From a candidate division TM6 bacterium SOIL31 (GTDB lineage: Bacteria > Babelota > Babeliae > Babelales > Vermiphilaceae): 64,000 bases of DNA. The stretch covers positions 1 through 64,000 of the forward strand of contig LDIY01000036.1 in assembly GCA_001468865.1 (NCBI GenBank). The letters are read 5' to 3'. The notes below the pieces were generated by a model. The model worked only from the letters and a program-made list of their open reading frames with translations, ran no database searches and had not been told where the DNA came from. A program made the position numbers and the translations under genes. Each line of letters starts with the position of its first letter. Position 1 is the stretch's first letter. This document shows, one piece after another, positions 18,317-27,440 of this stretch.

Positions 18317-19075
18317 TTGTCAAATGGAAATGAAATTATGGTCACAACAAGACAAACAGGCAATATAAAGAAAAATTCCTTCGAATTGCAAGCCTGGCAG
18401 CGTCAAGAGTGGGTAATTGGTGTTGATGAAGTGGGGCGAGGATGCTTTGCGGGGCCAGTCGTAGCGGCGGCGGTGATTTTACCGCTCAATAAACCCCACC
18501 GGCTGCTGAAAGACTCCAAAATTATGACGCCAGAAGAGCGCGAAAAAGCATTTGCTTGGATTGCAAAGCATTGCCATTACGGCATTGGTATTGTGCATCA
18601 TCGCGCGATAGATGAGCATAATATTTGGCATGCCACCTTGATTGCCATGAAAAAGGCAGTTATGCATCTGCTTGAGGTTTCCAGTCATCAGCCTTCAATA
18701 ATTCTTACTGATGCCATGCCCTTAAACCTTACTAATACGCATATCCATGAAATTCCTGTCTATTATTTCATCAAAGGAGAAAGCAGGTCAAGTTCTATTG
18801 CTGCTGCGTCCATTGTTGCTAAGGTTTATCGTGATGCCATGATGAAGCTGTATGATCAGGCTATTCCAGGGTATGGATGGTCGAATAACAAAGGATATGG
18901 AACAATACATCATAAACGTGCGATTAAAGAACAGTACCATTCCTTTATGCATCGGATGACTTTTTTGCAAAAAATGGCACAAACCGACTATAGTGAGCAA
19001 GATAAGCAGTTATCAATCCCCACCTCCGCTAGTGCTACGTTGGGGACCCCAGTTCAAGAATATAGTTTAGATTGA
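18317..19075 (+). CDS. rnhB: ribonuclease HII
   Basis: WVIGVDEVGRGCFAGPVVAAAVIL; IIHHKRAIKE; C-terminal tail overlaps a dispersed repeat. Confidence 0.95.
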   Translation: MSNGNEIMVTTRQTGNIKKNSFELQAWQRQEWVIGVDEVGRGCFAGPVVAAAVILPLNKPHRLLKDSKIMTPEEREKAFAWIAKHCHYGIGIVHHRAIDEHNIWHATLIAMKKAVMHLLEVSSHQPSIILTDAMPLNLTNTHIHEIPVYYFIKGESRSSSIAAASIVAKVYRDAMMKLYDQAIPGYGWSNNKGYGTIHHKRAIKEQYHSFMHRMTFLQKMAQTDYSEQDKQLSIPTSASATLGTPVQEYSLD

Positions 19076-19104
19076 TTCCTGGTCTTCATGGATGATCAGG
19101 GCGA

Positions 19105-19722
19105 ATGGAAAGAGCCATGATCACAAAAGAGAAATACTTTGCAGAAGTGATTGAAAGTTCCTTAACGGGTTGGTTGGCACAAAGTTGGTCATGGGATACA
19201 TTTCCAGAATTCGGTTCTTTTGTTGCCATAGAAGGCAAAAAACGTACCATATTTGGGATTGTGCATCAGGTACAAACAGGATCAATGGACCCGGTACGCT
19301 ATCCGTTTCCCTATCAAAAAACAGAAGAAGAATTGCTCCGCGAGCAACCCCAAATATTTGAGTTTCTAAAAACCACATTTTCCTGTATAACTATTGGTTA
19401 TCAAGAAAAAAAATCGATGTCTTACTTGATTGCGCCCGAACCTCCTAAAATTCATGCTTTTATTATGCGTCCGGATGCAGAAACAAGTAAGATTTTTTTT
19501 GCAAACAATAAGTATCTTCACTTGCTTTTCACTCATTCATCCCACATTTTCAATATGGATGAATTAATACTTGCGTTATTAAAGCATCATCGTGAGCTTA
19601 ATATTCTAACTCACGAAAAAATTAATGCGTTTATGCAGATGTATTCATTATTGATTGGTAACGATTATCGGCGTATAAAACTGTTTTTGCAACGAGTGGA
19701 ACACATGATAGGAATCAAATGA
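19105..19722 (+). CDS. HAS-barrel-like domain protein
   Basis: AEVIESSLTGWLAQSW..FGSFVAIEGKKRTIFGIVHQVQTGSMDPVRYPFPYQKTEEELLREQPQIFEFLKTTF pattern as remembered for HAS-barrel (HerA/ATP-synthase barrel) proteins. Confidence 0.5.
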   Translation: MERAMITKEKYFAEVIESSLTGWLAQSWSWDTFPEFGSFVAIEGKKRTIFGIVHQVQTGSMDPVRYPFPYQKTEEELLREQPQIFEFLKTTFSCITIGYQEKKSMSYLIAPEPPKIHAFIMRPDAETSKIFFANNKYLHLLFTHSSHIFNMDELILALLKHHRELNILTHEKINAFMQMYSLLIGNDYRRIKLFLQRVEHMIGIK

Positions 19723-20594
19723 AAAAAAGAAATAAGTTGATTATTTTACAAGCGTTATTTTGTGTGATAAATATTTTTACCGCAGATTTTAGTGGGGATT
19801 GTATAAAAAAGTTTCAAGGAAAATGCTTCATAGCATTTGATGATGCACCCATATGGTATGCGCTTCGTGCACCTATGACTTTTGATTGCTATTCTCACCG
19901 AATACTCATGGGTAAGGGTAAAGGTGAGCGTGAATTGACGGCGATGAAAATTGGTAAGCGTCAACACGTATTTATTGAGCGCTGTGGAGATATAAGGTAT
20001 TTTTGTACTTCTGCTCAGAATGCATCTGAAAAATATAGATGTGGTGAAATGCCTGGTCAAGCTTATAAAATTTTAACTCCTTGCATTAATAGGATAGCAG
20101 TGTTGCGGGTACAAGCGCATCCGTATCCTATTCAAGATTATGCTGCAGAAGCAAAGGTTTATATAGGATATAATTCCGCTTGTTCGGGGATTTTTTTTAT
20201 AAATACAGAAGTGTGTGACATTTTTCCCGCTCGAATCTTGAAAATTGAAACGGTTTGCTCTGATATTTTTCCCAATGTGAGACCAAAGCATCGTGGTCCT
20301 GAAATACAGATTCCGCTCCGTAAGGAAATAAGTGAATTGAATGGTGTGGATGTAATAAAAGAATTACTTAACCGAATACCTTCGCTAAAATTCGTTTTTC
20401 CTTGTGGCGTTTTTCCCGATTGTGCTATTCCATATGCATTTGAACAAATAAAAATCGTACTAGGAAAACAGAGATTTAAAAAAGAATTAAAGGTGCTATT
20501 GGGAGATCGTTATGATGATTTTCATGTAAATACGGGCCTACTGTGTTCACGGATTGTACTATTGCCTGATGAGGACCAAAAGAGCTTTATATAA
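19719..20594 (+). CDS. hypothetical exported protein
   Basis: signal peptide; ATG overlaps upstream TGA. Confidence 0.6.
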   Translation: MKKRNKLIILQALFCVINIFTADFSGDCIKKFQGKCFIAFDDAPIWYALRAPMTFDCYSHRILMGKGKGERELTAMKIGKRQHVFIERCGDIRYFCTSAQNASEKYRCGEMPGQAYKILTPCINRIAVLRVQAHPYPIQDYAAEAKVYIGYNSACSGIFFINTEVCDIFPARILKIETVCSDIFPNVRPKHRGPEIQIPLRKEISELNGVDVIKELLNRIPSLKFVFPCGVFPDCAIPYAFEQIKIVLGKQRFKKELKVLLGDRYDDFHVNTGLLCSRIVLLPDEDQKSFI

Positions 20595-20690
20595 TTTTAA
20601 CTTACGCTAGTGGTAAAAGATCTAAACTTAAGGGTTTTTTAGCTAAAAAGATGGTTTTCTATTATACTGTTCTAAAAATAAGTTCCGCAA

Positions 20691-21632
20691 TTGCAAAGAT
20701 TTATTAAAAAAATTATGTTCAGTTTTATAAAAAGCAAATTACAGAAAATTTTTACTACGGTCACCTCCAAATTAGGTTCATTTTTTAGCAGAAAAACGAT
20801 TGATGATGCAGCGCTCAAGGAATTAGAAACACTCCTTATTTCCAGTGATGTTGGGGTTGCCACCACAAAATCAATTATTGCGGAACTTAAAAAGGATGTT
20901 GATTTAGGCATGTATAATGGCATGCAATTAAAAAGCCGTATGCATAAAATTTTGCTCGATATTCTACTTTCACTTCCCCATTTCGCTACCTCTTCTTTGG
21001 GGTCCCCGGCTGATAAGTTGGGGTTAAACGTATTTCTTTTTGTTGGTATCAATGGCAGTGGCAAAACAACGAGTATTGGTAAATTAGCGCATCTGTTTAC
21101 TCAGCAAGGAAAAAAAGTGCTTCTTGTTGCAGCAGATACTTTTCGTGCTGCAGCTCCCGAGCAATTAAAAGAATGGGCCTTAAGATCGAGTGCTGATATT
21201 TTGGTTGGTAAAGAAGGACAAGATCCTGCATCATTAGTTTTTCAAGGATGTGAAAAGTTTAAAAATGAGCACTATGATATTTTAATTATCGATACAGCAG
21301 GCCGTTTGCAAACAAAAGTGAATTTAATGCACGAACTTGCAAAAATAAAGCGCGCGGTTGAAAAGCAGTTACCGGCACAACAGATTGCAACTCTTCTGAC
21401 CATTGATGCCATGCTGGGCCAAAATTCATTCGAACAAGCTAAACTTTTTAAAGAAAGCACTGATGTCACGGGAATCATCTTGACCAAAATGGATGGCACC
21501 GGAAAAGGCGGTATTGTGTTTGCTATCGCTCAAGAACTGAGTATTCCGGTGGTCTTTCTAACCTTTGGTGAGCAAACAGAACAGATTAAAATCTTTGATC
21601 CACAGGAATATGTAACGGAATTATTAGGGTAA
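20691..21632 (+). CDS. ftsY: signal recognition particle receptor FtsY
   Basis: GINGSGKTTSIGKLAH, AADTFRAAAPEQLKEWA, IDTAGRLQTK, TKMDGTGKGG. Confidence 0.96.
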   Translation: MQRFIKKIMFSFIKSKLQKIFTTVTSKLGSFFSRKTIDDAALKELETLLISSDVGVATTKSIIAELKKDVDLGMYNGMQLKSRMHKILLDILLSLPHFATSSLGSPADKLGLNVFLFVGINGSGKTTSIGKLAHLFTQQGKKVLLVAADTFRAAAPEQLKEWALRSSADILVGKEGQDPASLVFQGCEKFKNEHYDILIIDTAGRLQTKVNLMHELAKIKRAVEKQLPAQQIATLLTIDAMLGQNSFEQAKLFKESTDVTGIILTKMDGTGKGGIVFAIAQELSIPVVFLTFGEQTEQIKIFDPQEYVTELLG

Positions 21633-21636
21633 ATAA

Positions 21637-21671
21637 AAAACCTACAGTTTTTAAGGCTGTAGGTTTTTTAT
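21637..21671. terminator. terminator hairpin
   Basis: AAAAAACCTACAGTTTTTAAGGCTGTAGGTTTTTT. Confidence 0.85.
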
Positions 21672-21680
21672 TGGATTTAG

Positions 21681-22538
21681 TTATTTCAGAATAATTTTTG
21701 CCATTACGGGCCGATGATCACTGACATATACGCCTTCGGGACTTTTGACCACTTCATATTCTTCAACGTCCATGTTTTTGACCAAGATATGATCGATTTC
21801 TTTCAATTCTTTATTATGCCAGCCAGTACGTGTTTCTTTTGGCCCTTTAACGATCGTTGCTTTTTCTGCAGCATCGATAAAACCTGCTTTTTCAAATTTA
21901 TTTTTTATTTTGCCCTCTATTTTTGTATTTAAGTCGCCCATGATAATTGCAGGGATACTTTGATTGTGTTTTCCTGTTTTCCGGTGTTTGAGAATGATCT
22001 TGAGTTGTGCAAGGCGTATTTCTTCTGATTCATTATCGAGATGGGTATTATAAACATAGAACTGTTTCTGTGATTTTTTATCTTCAAATAATCCCCAGGT
22101 ACAGATACGTGGCAATTTTTGTTGTGAAAAATAATAAGGATTAATACCAAATGTGGCTGATGCAATTGATGTTACTTCTTCGGGATTATAAAAAATGGGA
22201 CTACACTCATTATTGGCATTCCAATGTTTTGATATGAGCCATTGCAAGCTTAAAAACGATGCGTGTTCGTTACGTGAGTCTCCAAATGATTGATAACCCG
22301 ATAATCCCTTTTTAAGATCATCAAATTGCTCACCTTTAACCACTTCTTGAAATCCAATAATAGTAGGTTTTTTTGAGAGGATCAGATCGATGAACTGCTG
22401 TTTTCTGTTGTCCCACTGAAATTCTTGAGGATCCTTGCCTTTGCGGCGGGCATTGGCGGTCATTACTTCTAAGATATCTGTTGCTGCCATAAAACTGCAG
22501 GATAGAACAGATAAGGCGATCATTGCGTACTTTTTCAT
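21681..22538 (-). CDS. exported endonuclease/exonuclease/phosphatase family protein
   Basis: signal peptide; MTANARRKGKD, IGFQEVVKGEQ, YNTHLDNES, IIMGDLNTK, DHILVKN, YVSDHRPVMAKI motifs. Confidence 0.88.
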   Translation of the reverse strand: MKKYAMIALSVLSCSFMAATDILEVMTANARRKGKDPQEFQWDNRKQQFIDLILSKKPTIIGFQEVVKGEQFDDLKKGLSGYQSFGDSRNEHASFLSLQWLISKHWNANNECSPIFYNPEEVTSIASATFGINPYYFSQQKLPRICTWGLFEDKKSQKQFYVYNTHLDNESEEIRLAQLKIILKHRKTGKHNQSIPAIIMGDLNTKIEGKIKNKFEKAGFIDAAEKATIVKGPKETRTGWHNKELKEIDHILVKNMDVEEYEVVKSPEGVYVSDHRPVMAKIILK

Positions 22539-22693
22539 TAAAAACCCTCTAAAAACAGTTGTTGTCTTTATTGTTAGTATATATTAAATGGTGTTTCAAA
22601 GCAAATATATATATTCTGTTTGTAATTATGGGGTTGGTGGGGACGCCCAGATTCCCTCTTCCCCTGCAATAAAAGTATGTTAGACTGATTTGC

Positions 22694-23617
22694 ATGAATA
22701 CCCTTTATGATCTTAATTATTACATTAATGATATAAGGCAGCGGCTTTCTGCTCTGTATGAAGATGATACGTTGTGCCAGCAATATGCATGGTGGATTTT
22801 GCAAGCAATTTGCAACAAAACAAAAACAGAATTAATTATTCAAGAATCAGTTGCATTAACTCTGGAGCAACGCCAAAAAATTGAACGGTGGATGCAATTA
22901 CTTGTTCAAGAAAAAATGCCATTGCAATACGTGCTTGGTTCAGTGCCTTTTGCAGATTTAGATATTTTGGTGGAACCACCTACGCTGATTCCACGGCCAG
23001 AAACTGAAGAATGGTGTTTATATATCATTGAACAAATGCTCATTTTAGATAATAAAAAATTAAACATTTTAGATATTGCAACAGGATCTGGATGCATCGC
23101 ACTTGCATTTGCCGATTATCTACCACAGGCACGCATCCTTGCAACCGATGTTTCTGATCACGCACTTGAGTTATCAGAAAAAAATATTGAACATAATAAA
23201 ATCAGAAATGCTACATTACTCCACTCAGATCTTTTTGAATCAATTCCCGTTGGTATGCAATTTGATATGATTCTTTCTAATCCTCCTTATATTAGCGCGG
23301 CAGAATTTGAATATCTTGATGAAACGGTGACGCTATGGGAAGATCATAACGCCTTGCTCGCTCCTGATGATGGACTTGCCATTATTAAAAAAATCATTGC
23401 GCAAGCACCACGGTTTATACAAACTAATGATGAAATGAAGCATAAAAAAATACCTCAAATTGTTATTGAAATTGGCTATGCGCAAGGAACCGCTGTGCAA
23501 CAACTTATGGAGCACGCTGGTTACAATGATGTTCTTGTACACAAAGATTTAGAAGGAAAAGATCGCTTTGTTACTGGAAGGTTAGATTATGTGGCCAATT
23601 CCATCTCTGGAACATGA
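22694..23617 (+). CDS. prmC: peptide chain release factor N5-glutamine methyltransferase
   Basis: TLIPRPETEEW, LDIATGSGCIALAFA, DMILSNPPYIS, VIEIGYAQG. Confidence 0.93.
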   Translation: MNTLYDLNYYINDIRQRLSALYEDDTLCQQYAWWILQAICNKTKTELIIQESVALTLEQRQKIERWMQLLVQEKMPLQYVLGSVPFADLDILVEPPTLIPRPETEEWCLYIIEQMLILDNKKLNILDIATGSGCIALAFADYLPQARILATDVSDHALELSEKNIEHNKIRNATLLHSDLFESIPVGMQFDMILSNPPYISAAEFEYLDETVTLWEDHNALLAPDDGLAIIKKIIAQAPRFIQTNDEMKHKKIPQIVIEIGYAQGTAVQQLMEHAGYNDVLVHKDLEGKDRFVTGRLDYVANSISGT

Positions 23618-24287
23618 AGTTGTTTCTATCTCTTTTTCTCCGGAAAATATGACGTGTTGCTGGATTCAGAAAACTAACATGGCAATAGCTCGAGCTCCTC
23701 TCTTGATGAAGGCATATAAACGATATTCATTACACAATCTTGAGCTGCACAAACTTATTCCATTCAATCCCACACGCATTAAAAAATATATCAGTTCTTT
23801 TTTATATGAGCATAATCTGCAGAATGCATTTATAACGTTTTGCTTAGATGGTATTGCAGAAAAATGTGTGGTATTGCCAACATCAACTCCCCATCGTGCC
23901 GATTTTGATATTAAAAACGTAAGTAGTATGCAATGGGAATATCGTTATCTCTATCCCAATCATGATGGTCAGCATGTTTTTTATGTGTATGCAGTGCCCC
24001 GATCCTTAATTTTACAATACAAATTGCTTGCCATTGCAGCGCAATGCAATCTTGTCACCATGACAACTCAAACCGTTGCATTGCTCGATGCATATAAACA
24101 TATTTTTGGAACAGCATTCAGAAAAAGTCAGCTTGCAGTGGATATGATGCGGCATGATAATGTTATTGCTGATCTTATTTCAGTTGATGCAATCAGGCGT
24201 ATGATTGTGGTGCCATCTCATATCAATCTTAATGAAGAAAAGAATTTTATTGCGACAGCATGCGGATTATTTGATTTACAAGGATAA
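23589..24287 (+). CDS. PilM-like protein (tentative)
   Basis: length and position before a small PilN-like membrane protein; weak sequence resemblance only. Confidence 0.35.
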   Translation: MWPIPSLEHEVVSISFSPENMTCCWIQKTNMAIARAPLLMKAYKRYSLHNLELHKLIPFNPTRIKKYISSFLYEHNLQNAFITFCLDGIAEKCVVLPTSTPHRADFDIKNVSSMQWEYRYLYPNHDGQHVFYVYAVPRSLILQYKLLAIAAQCNLVTMTTQTVALLDAYKHIFGTAFRKSQLAVDMMRHDNVIADLISVDAIRRMIVVPSHINLNEEKNFIATACGLFDLQG

Positions 24288-24289
24288 AA

Positions 24290-24823
24290 ATGAAAAAGAT
24301 TAATTTAATTACGTCACTTTCTCCTCAAAAGCAATATGAAATACGGCGTTGGTTTTGGGTGACCATTTTTTTATTGATATGCACCGTTGCAATGGGTGTA
24401 TATTTTGTATTTCCTCAAGTGATTATGTATTGCTCCTTACAAAAAGATATTGCGCGTTTACGTCAACAGACAAAGCAATATGGCACGCTCACGGGCGCTC
24501 AAGGCACTCTTCAAAAAGAGCATGATGAATTACACCTTCGTGAAACAAAAATAAACGCACGTGCGCAGCAGAAAAAAAATCCTCATCAGCATATTACTGA
24601 AATTGTGCAAGCGTGCGGCGATGGTGTGCTGTTGCAAGCAATCCGCTTTAATAAAAAAGAGGTAGAGATGACGATTCTGTGTCCAACGGCCGAGCATGCA
24701 CAGGTTTTTGTAAAACGTCTGCTGGCATCACCTCATTTCTCTCACGTGAAGATAACATCGTTGCAATCAGAGGAACAAAGCAAACAATTGCGATGTATCA
24801 TTAAAGGAAATGTTATTTTTTAA
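24290..24823 (+). CDS. PilN-like membrane protein (tentative)
   Basis: INLI start motif, one TM, coiled coil, then small alpha/beta domain. Confidence 0.45.
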   Translation: MKKINLITSLSPQKQYEIRRWFWVTIFLLICTVAMGVYFVFPQVIMYCSLQKDIARLRQQTKQYGTLTGAQGTLQKEHDELHLRETKINARAQQKKNPHQHITEIVQACGDGVLLQAIRFNKKEVEMTILCPTAEHAQVFVKRLLASPHFSHVKITSLQSEEQSKQLRCIIKGNVIF

Positions 24824-24839
24824 AAAATTGCTATAATTA

Positions 24840-25550
24840 ATGCGGACAAAAAATAAAATAATTGATAAATGGAAGGTGTTTTCTCACATGGTATTACAAC
24901 GATGGATGATTTTAGCATTAACATTAAATTGTTGCACAGCAAATCTTATGGGTGTAGGAGAGAATTCTTATGGTGATGATGCTATCATTACTGATATGAG
25001 TGAGCAAATACTTCGTGATGCCAATATGCCAATGGAAGACATTTTACGTGAAGTGGGAACAGAAAGAGAGCTTCGCCAGACATTTAAAAGAAAATATTTA
25101 ACGCCTGCTAGTGAAGGTGAGCAAATTAGTGAAGATCAAATAACGCAGCAAACTATGGATTATATACGAAAAATTGCAGCAAATCCCAATGCAGATGAAT
25201 CAAAAAGGCTCTCAATAATAAGGCTCAATGGTAAAACTGTTCTCGCGTTGCAAAATAACGTAGAAGCTTTGCAAGCAGAAATTGATGGTTTATGGGGATC
25301 TCAAATAGGATGGGGAGTTTGTGCAGGTGCTGGCTTGGTAATACTAGGTGGTGCTGCGATAGTTATGCCAGGGAAGTATGAAGGCCAGCGTACTAGTAAG
25401 TATGCGGTTATGAGTTTGGGTGGCTTTGTGACTCTTGTTGGTGGAGGAAAATCACTTTCTGTTTGGAAGAGAAAAGGAGACTTAGAAACAGTTATGCAGA
25501 CAAAGCAAGGCATGAAGCAGGATTGGCAAGAATTATTTAAAGTGAGATAA
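24840..25550 (+). CDS. hypothetical exported/membrane protein
   Basis: N-terminal signal segment, C-terminal hydrophobic segments. Confidence 0.6.
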   Translation: MRTKNKIIDKWKVFSHMVLQRWMILALTLNCCTANLMGVGENSYGDDAIITDMSEQILRDANMPMEDILREVGTERELRQTFKRKYLTPASEGEQISEDQITQQTMDYIRKIAANPNADESKRLSIIRLNGKTVLALQNNVEALQAEIDGLWGSQIGWGVCAGAGLVILGGAAIVMPGKYEGQRTSKYAVMSLGGFVTLVGGGKSLSVWKRKGDLETVMQTKQGMKQDWQELFKVR

Positions 25551-25573
25551 AGTATTATCAATAAAAAAAGGAG

Positions 25574-25954
25574 TTGATGGTGAAGTTATATTCATTGTGT
25601 ATGGCGGTATGCGCGATCAGTGCAACGGGATCTTTGTTCAGTGCAGAAAATAATTTTGCAAACGGCGATTATCTCAAATTCAAACTTGATCCGCAATTGC
25701 AGATAATTGCAGCACGCGAATATGGGAGCATGAAATTTCTTCTTCCCGAAGAGGAGTTCATGAATAAAGTTATTACGGATGCGGTACCCTTGAGTGAAGA
25801 AGATAAAAGAGCGATTAATGTTGGGTTTGCCAAGGCGCGTGTAGATGGTAAGGTTCATAATGTGCCGTATACTCTTAAGGAAATCAAATTCTTGTCCGCG
25901 ATTTACTACAAGAAAAAAAGAGATGGTTTTGTGGTGATGGTGACCGAAAACTAA
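25574..25954 (+). CDS. hypothetical exported protein
   Basis: aggag RBS, signal peptide MVKLYSLCMAVCAISATGSLFSA. Confidence 0.6.
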   Translation: MMVKLYSLCMAVCAISATGSLFSAENNFANGDYLKFKLDPQLQIIAAREYGSMKFLLPEEEFMNKVITDAVPLSEEDKRAINVGFAKARVDGKVHNVPYTLKEIKFLSAIYYKKKRDGFVVMVTEN

Positions 25955-26086
25955 TACATTAGATTGAAAAAGTGAAAGAACAAACCGAGGATGTATCTTT
26001 GGTTTGTTCTTTTTATTTGTAGGGTATATTTCACGAAAAATTAGAGTTTGTTGAATTTTAAAAATCATTAAAATATTTTGACCTTT

Positions 26087-26218
26087 CCCCGCTCGTCCTG
26101 AACTTGTTGAAGGATATCTTCGAGCGCATTTTATTTTTTTAATTATATTCCTAAAAAAGAAATACAAAGATAAAGATGCTCAGGAGATATCCTTCAACAA
26201 GTTCAGGACGAGCGGGGG
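26087..26218. repeat. 33-bp perfect inverted repeat with 65-bp spacer
   Basis: CCCCGCTCGTCCTGAACTTGTTGAAGGATATCT (26087-26119) and its exact reverse complement (26185-26217). Confidence 0.92.
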
Positions 26219-26325
26219 AATAAATTCAATTGAATAGAACAGCAAATTAATTTTCGGATAAGCTCTTATATAAAGTTAGGGATAACAAAAAAGCCGCAGA
26301 TAAAAGTCTACGGCTTTTTTGTTAT

Positions 26326-27159
26326 TTAGCTTTGGAAGATATTGATCTTTTCTAATATACCAATTCGATGTAACAAACAGAGCAACAAGCCAACACAACC
26401 TGTTTTACATGCCCAGCCTATATAGCGTTGCGTACGCTCTTTATCTTCGCGATTTTTCAGGCCATTGAGTATGCTTGGAGTGGGTTCCGGTTGCCACCGT
26501 TTTTTTATTTCAGAAGGATGAATTGAAGAGTAATGACTTGACGCATTATTGGGTAGGCCATTTTCGTCTAATATTGTATTAATGATGAGAATCATTCTTT
26601 CTTCTGTTTTCTCTTTTTCTGATTCTTCTTTAGTTGGAATAAAATATATTTTTGCATTTGGGCGATTATTTTTTAGTTTTGCACCAAAGGCTTCTTGTTC
26701 CTCACGTGTTGAGACATGGTTCCCGTGTTTATGTACCATGATAACGGGAATTTCTATTGAAATTTCTTTGAGTTCTGAGATTGGATAACTATCTGAAAAT
26801 TTGCTGTTTTTCAAGAATAGGGCGCTAATATGTGTAGGGTGTTTATCAACATAATGTAACGCAAGAGGAACATCCTCTTCTGCTGCGCATAAAATTATCT
26901 TTGAATGAGGATTGTTTTTGATAAGTATTTGTACCTGATCTGTAAGATCTTGGAAATTATAGAGATTGGTAAGCCATGAAAAAGTGGTAACGTTGGATAA
27001 AACTGGACAGTGCAAATATTGTGGGCTAAAAATATTTTGTACTTCAGAAAGCGAATCTTTTGTGTTTTTGAGTGTGACTACATGACCGATTGTTTGCGCA
27101 GCAAAAGTTGTATTATGTAAAATCGCTGCCAAAATCAAAAGAAGAATTCTGTTTTTCAT
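26326..27159 (-). CDS. exported alpha/beta-hydrolase-like protein (paralog A)
   Basis: signal peptide; organisation and length similar to 27441..28508. Confidence 0.5.
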   Translation of the reverse strand: MKNRILLLILAAILHNTTFAAQTIGHVVTLKNTKDSLSEVQNIFSPQYLHCPVLSNVTTFSWLTNLYNFQDLTDQVQILIKNNPHSKIILCAAEEDVPLALHYVDKHPTHISALFLKNSKFSDSYPISELKEISIEIPVIMVHKHGNHVSTREEQEAFGAKLKNNRPNAKIYFIPTKEESEKEKTEERMILIINTILDENGLPNNASSHYSSIHPSEIKKRWQPEPTPSILNGLKNREDKERTQRYIGWACKTGCVGLLLCLLHRIGILEKINIFQS

Positions 27160-27180
27160 CTTATAACCTCCAAATAGATA

Positions 27181-27399
27181 TGATTATTTTATATTAGTAT
27201 ACAATCAAAATTTAAAATTTACACAGGCAACCTATGAAAATTAGATCCGCAAAAACCTCTTTCTGATCGATGGTTCCTCTTTTTTATATCGAGTGGCATT
27301 ATGCAGCAATTCATGAACGTTGGCATTATGATACGGGATAATGCTGAACAGCAACGATATATCTTTCAGCGGTATCTGGATGTGTTGGAAAAAGAATAA
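27181..27399 (+). pseudogene. duplicated polA promoter and 5' end fused to another gene remnant
   Basis: 27181-27292 matches 28556-28671 at the nucleotide level with frameshifts; followed by remnant ...QQRYIFQRYLDVLEKE*. Confidence 0.85.
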
Positions 27400-27401
27400 T
27401 A

Positions 27402-27436
27402 AAAAAACCACCGATATTTTCGGTGGTTTTTTTATT
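27402..27436. terminator. terminator hairpin
   Basis: AAAAAACCACCGATATTTTCGGTGGTTTTTTT. Confidence 0.85.
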
Positions 27437-27440
27437 TATA

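Noticed and set aside
25592-26167. Minus-strand ORF of 191 aa containing YPSTSSGRAGK
   Set aside because: Antisense to the exported ORF 25574..25954 and reads through a palindromic repeat; composition not protein-like
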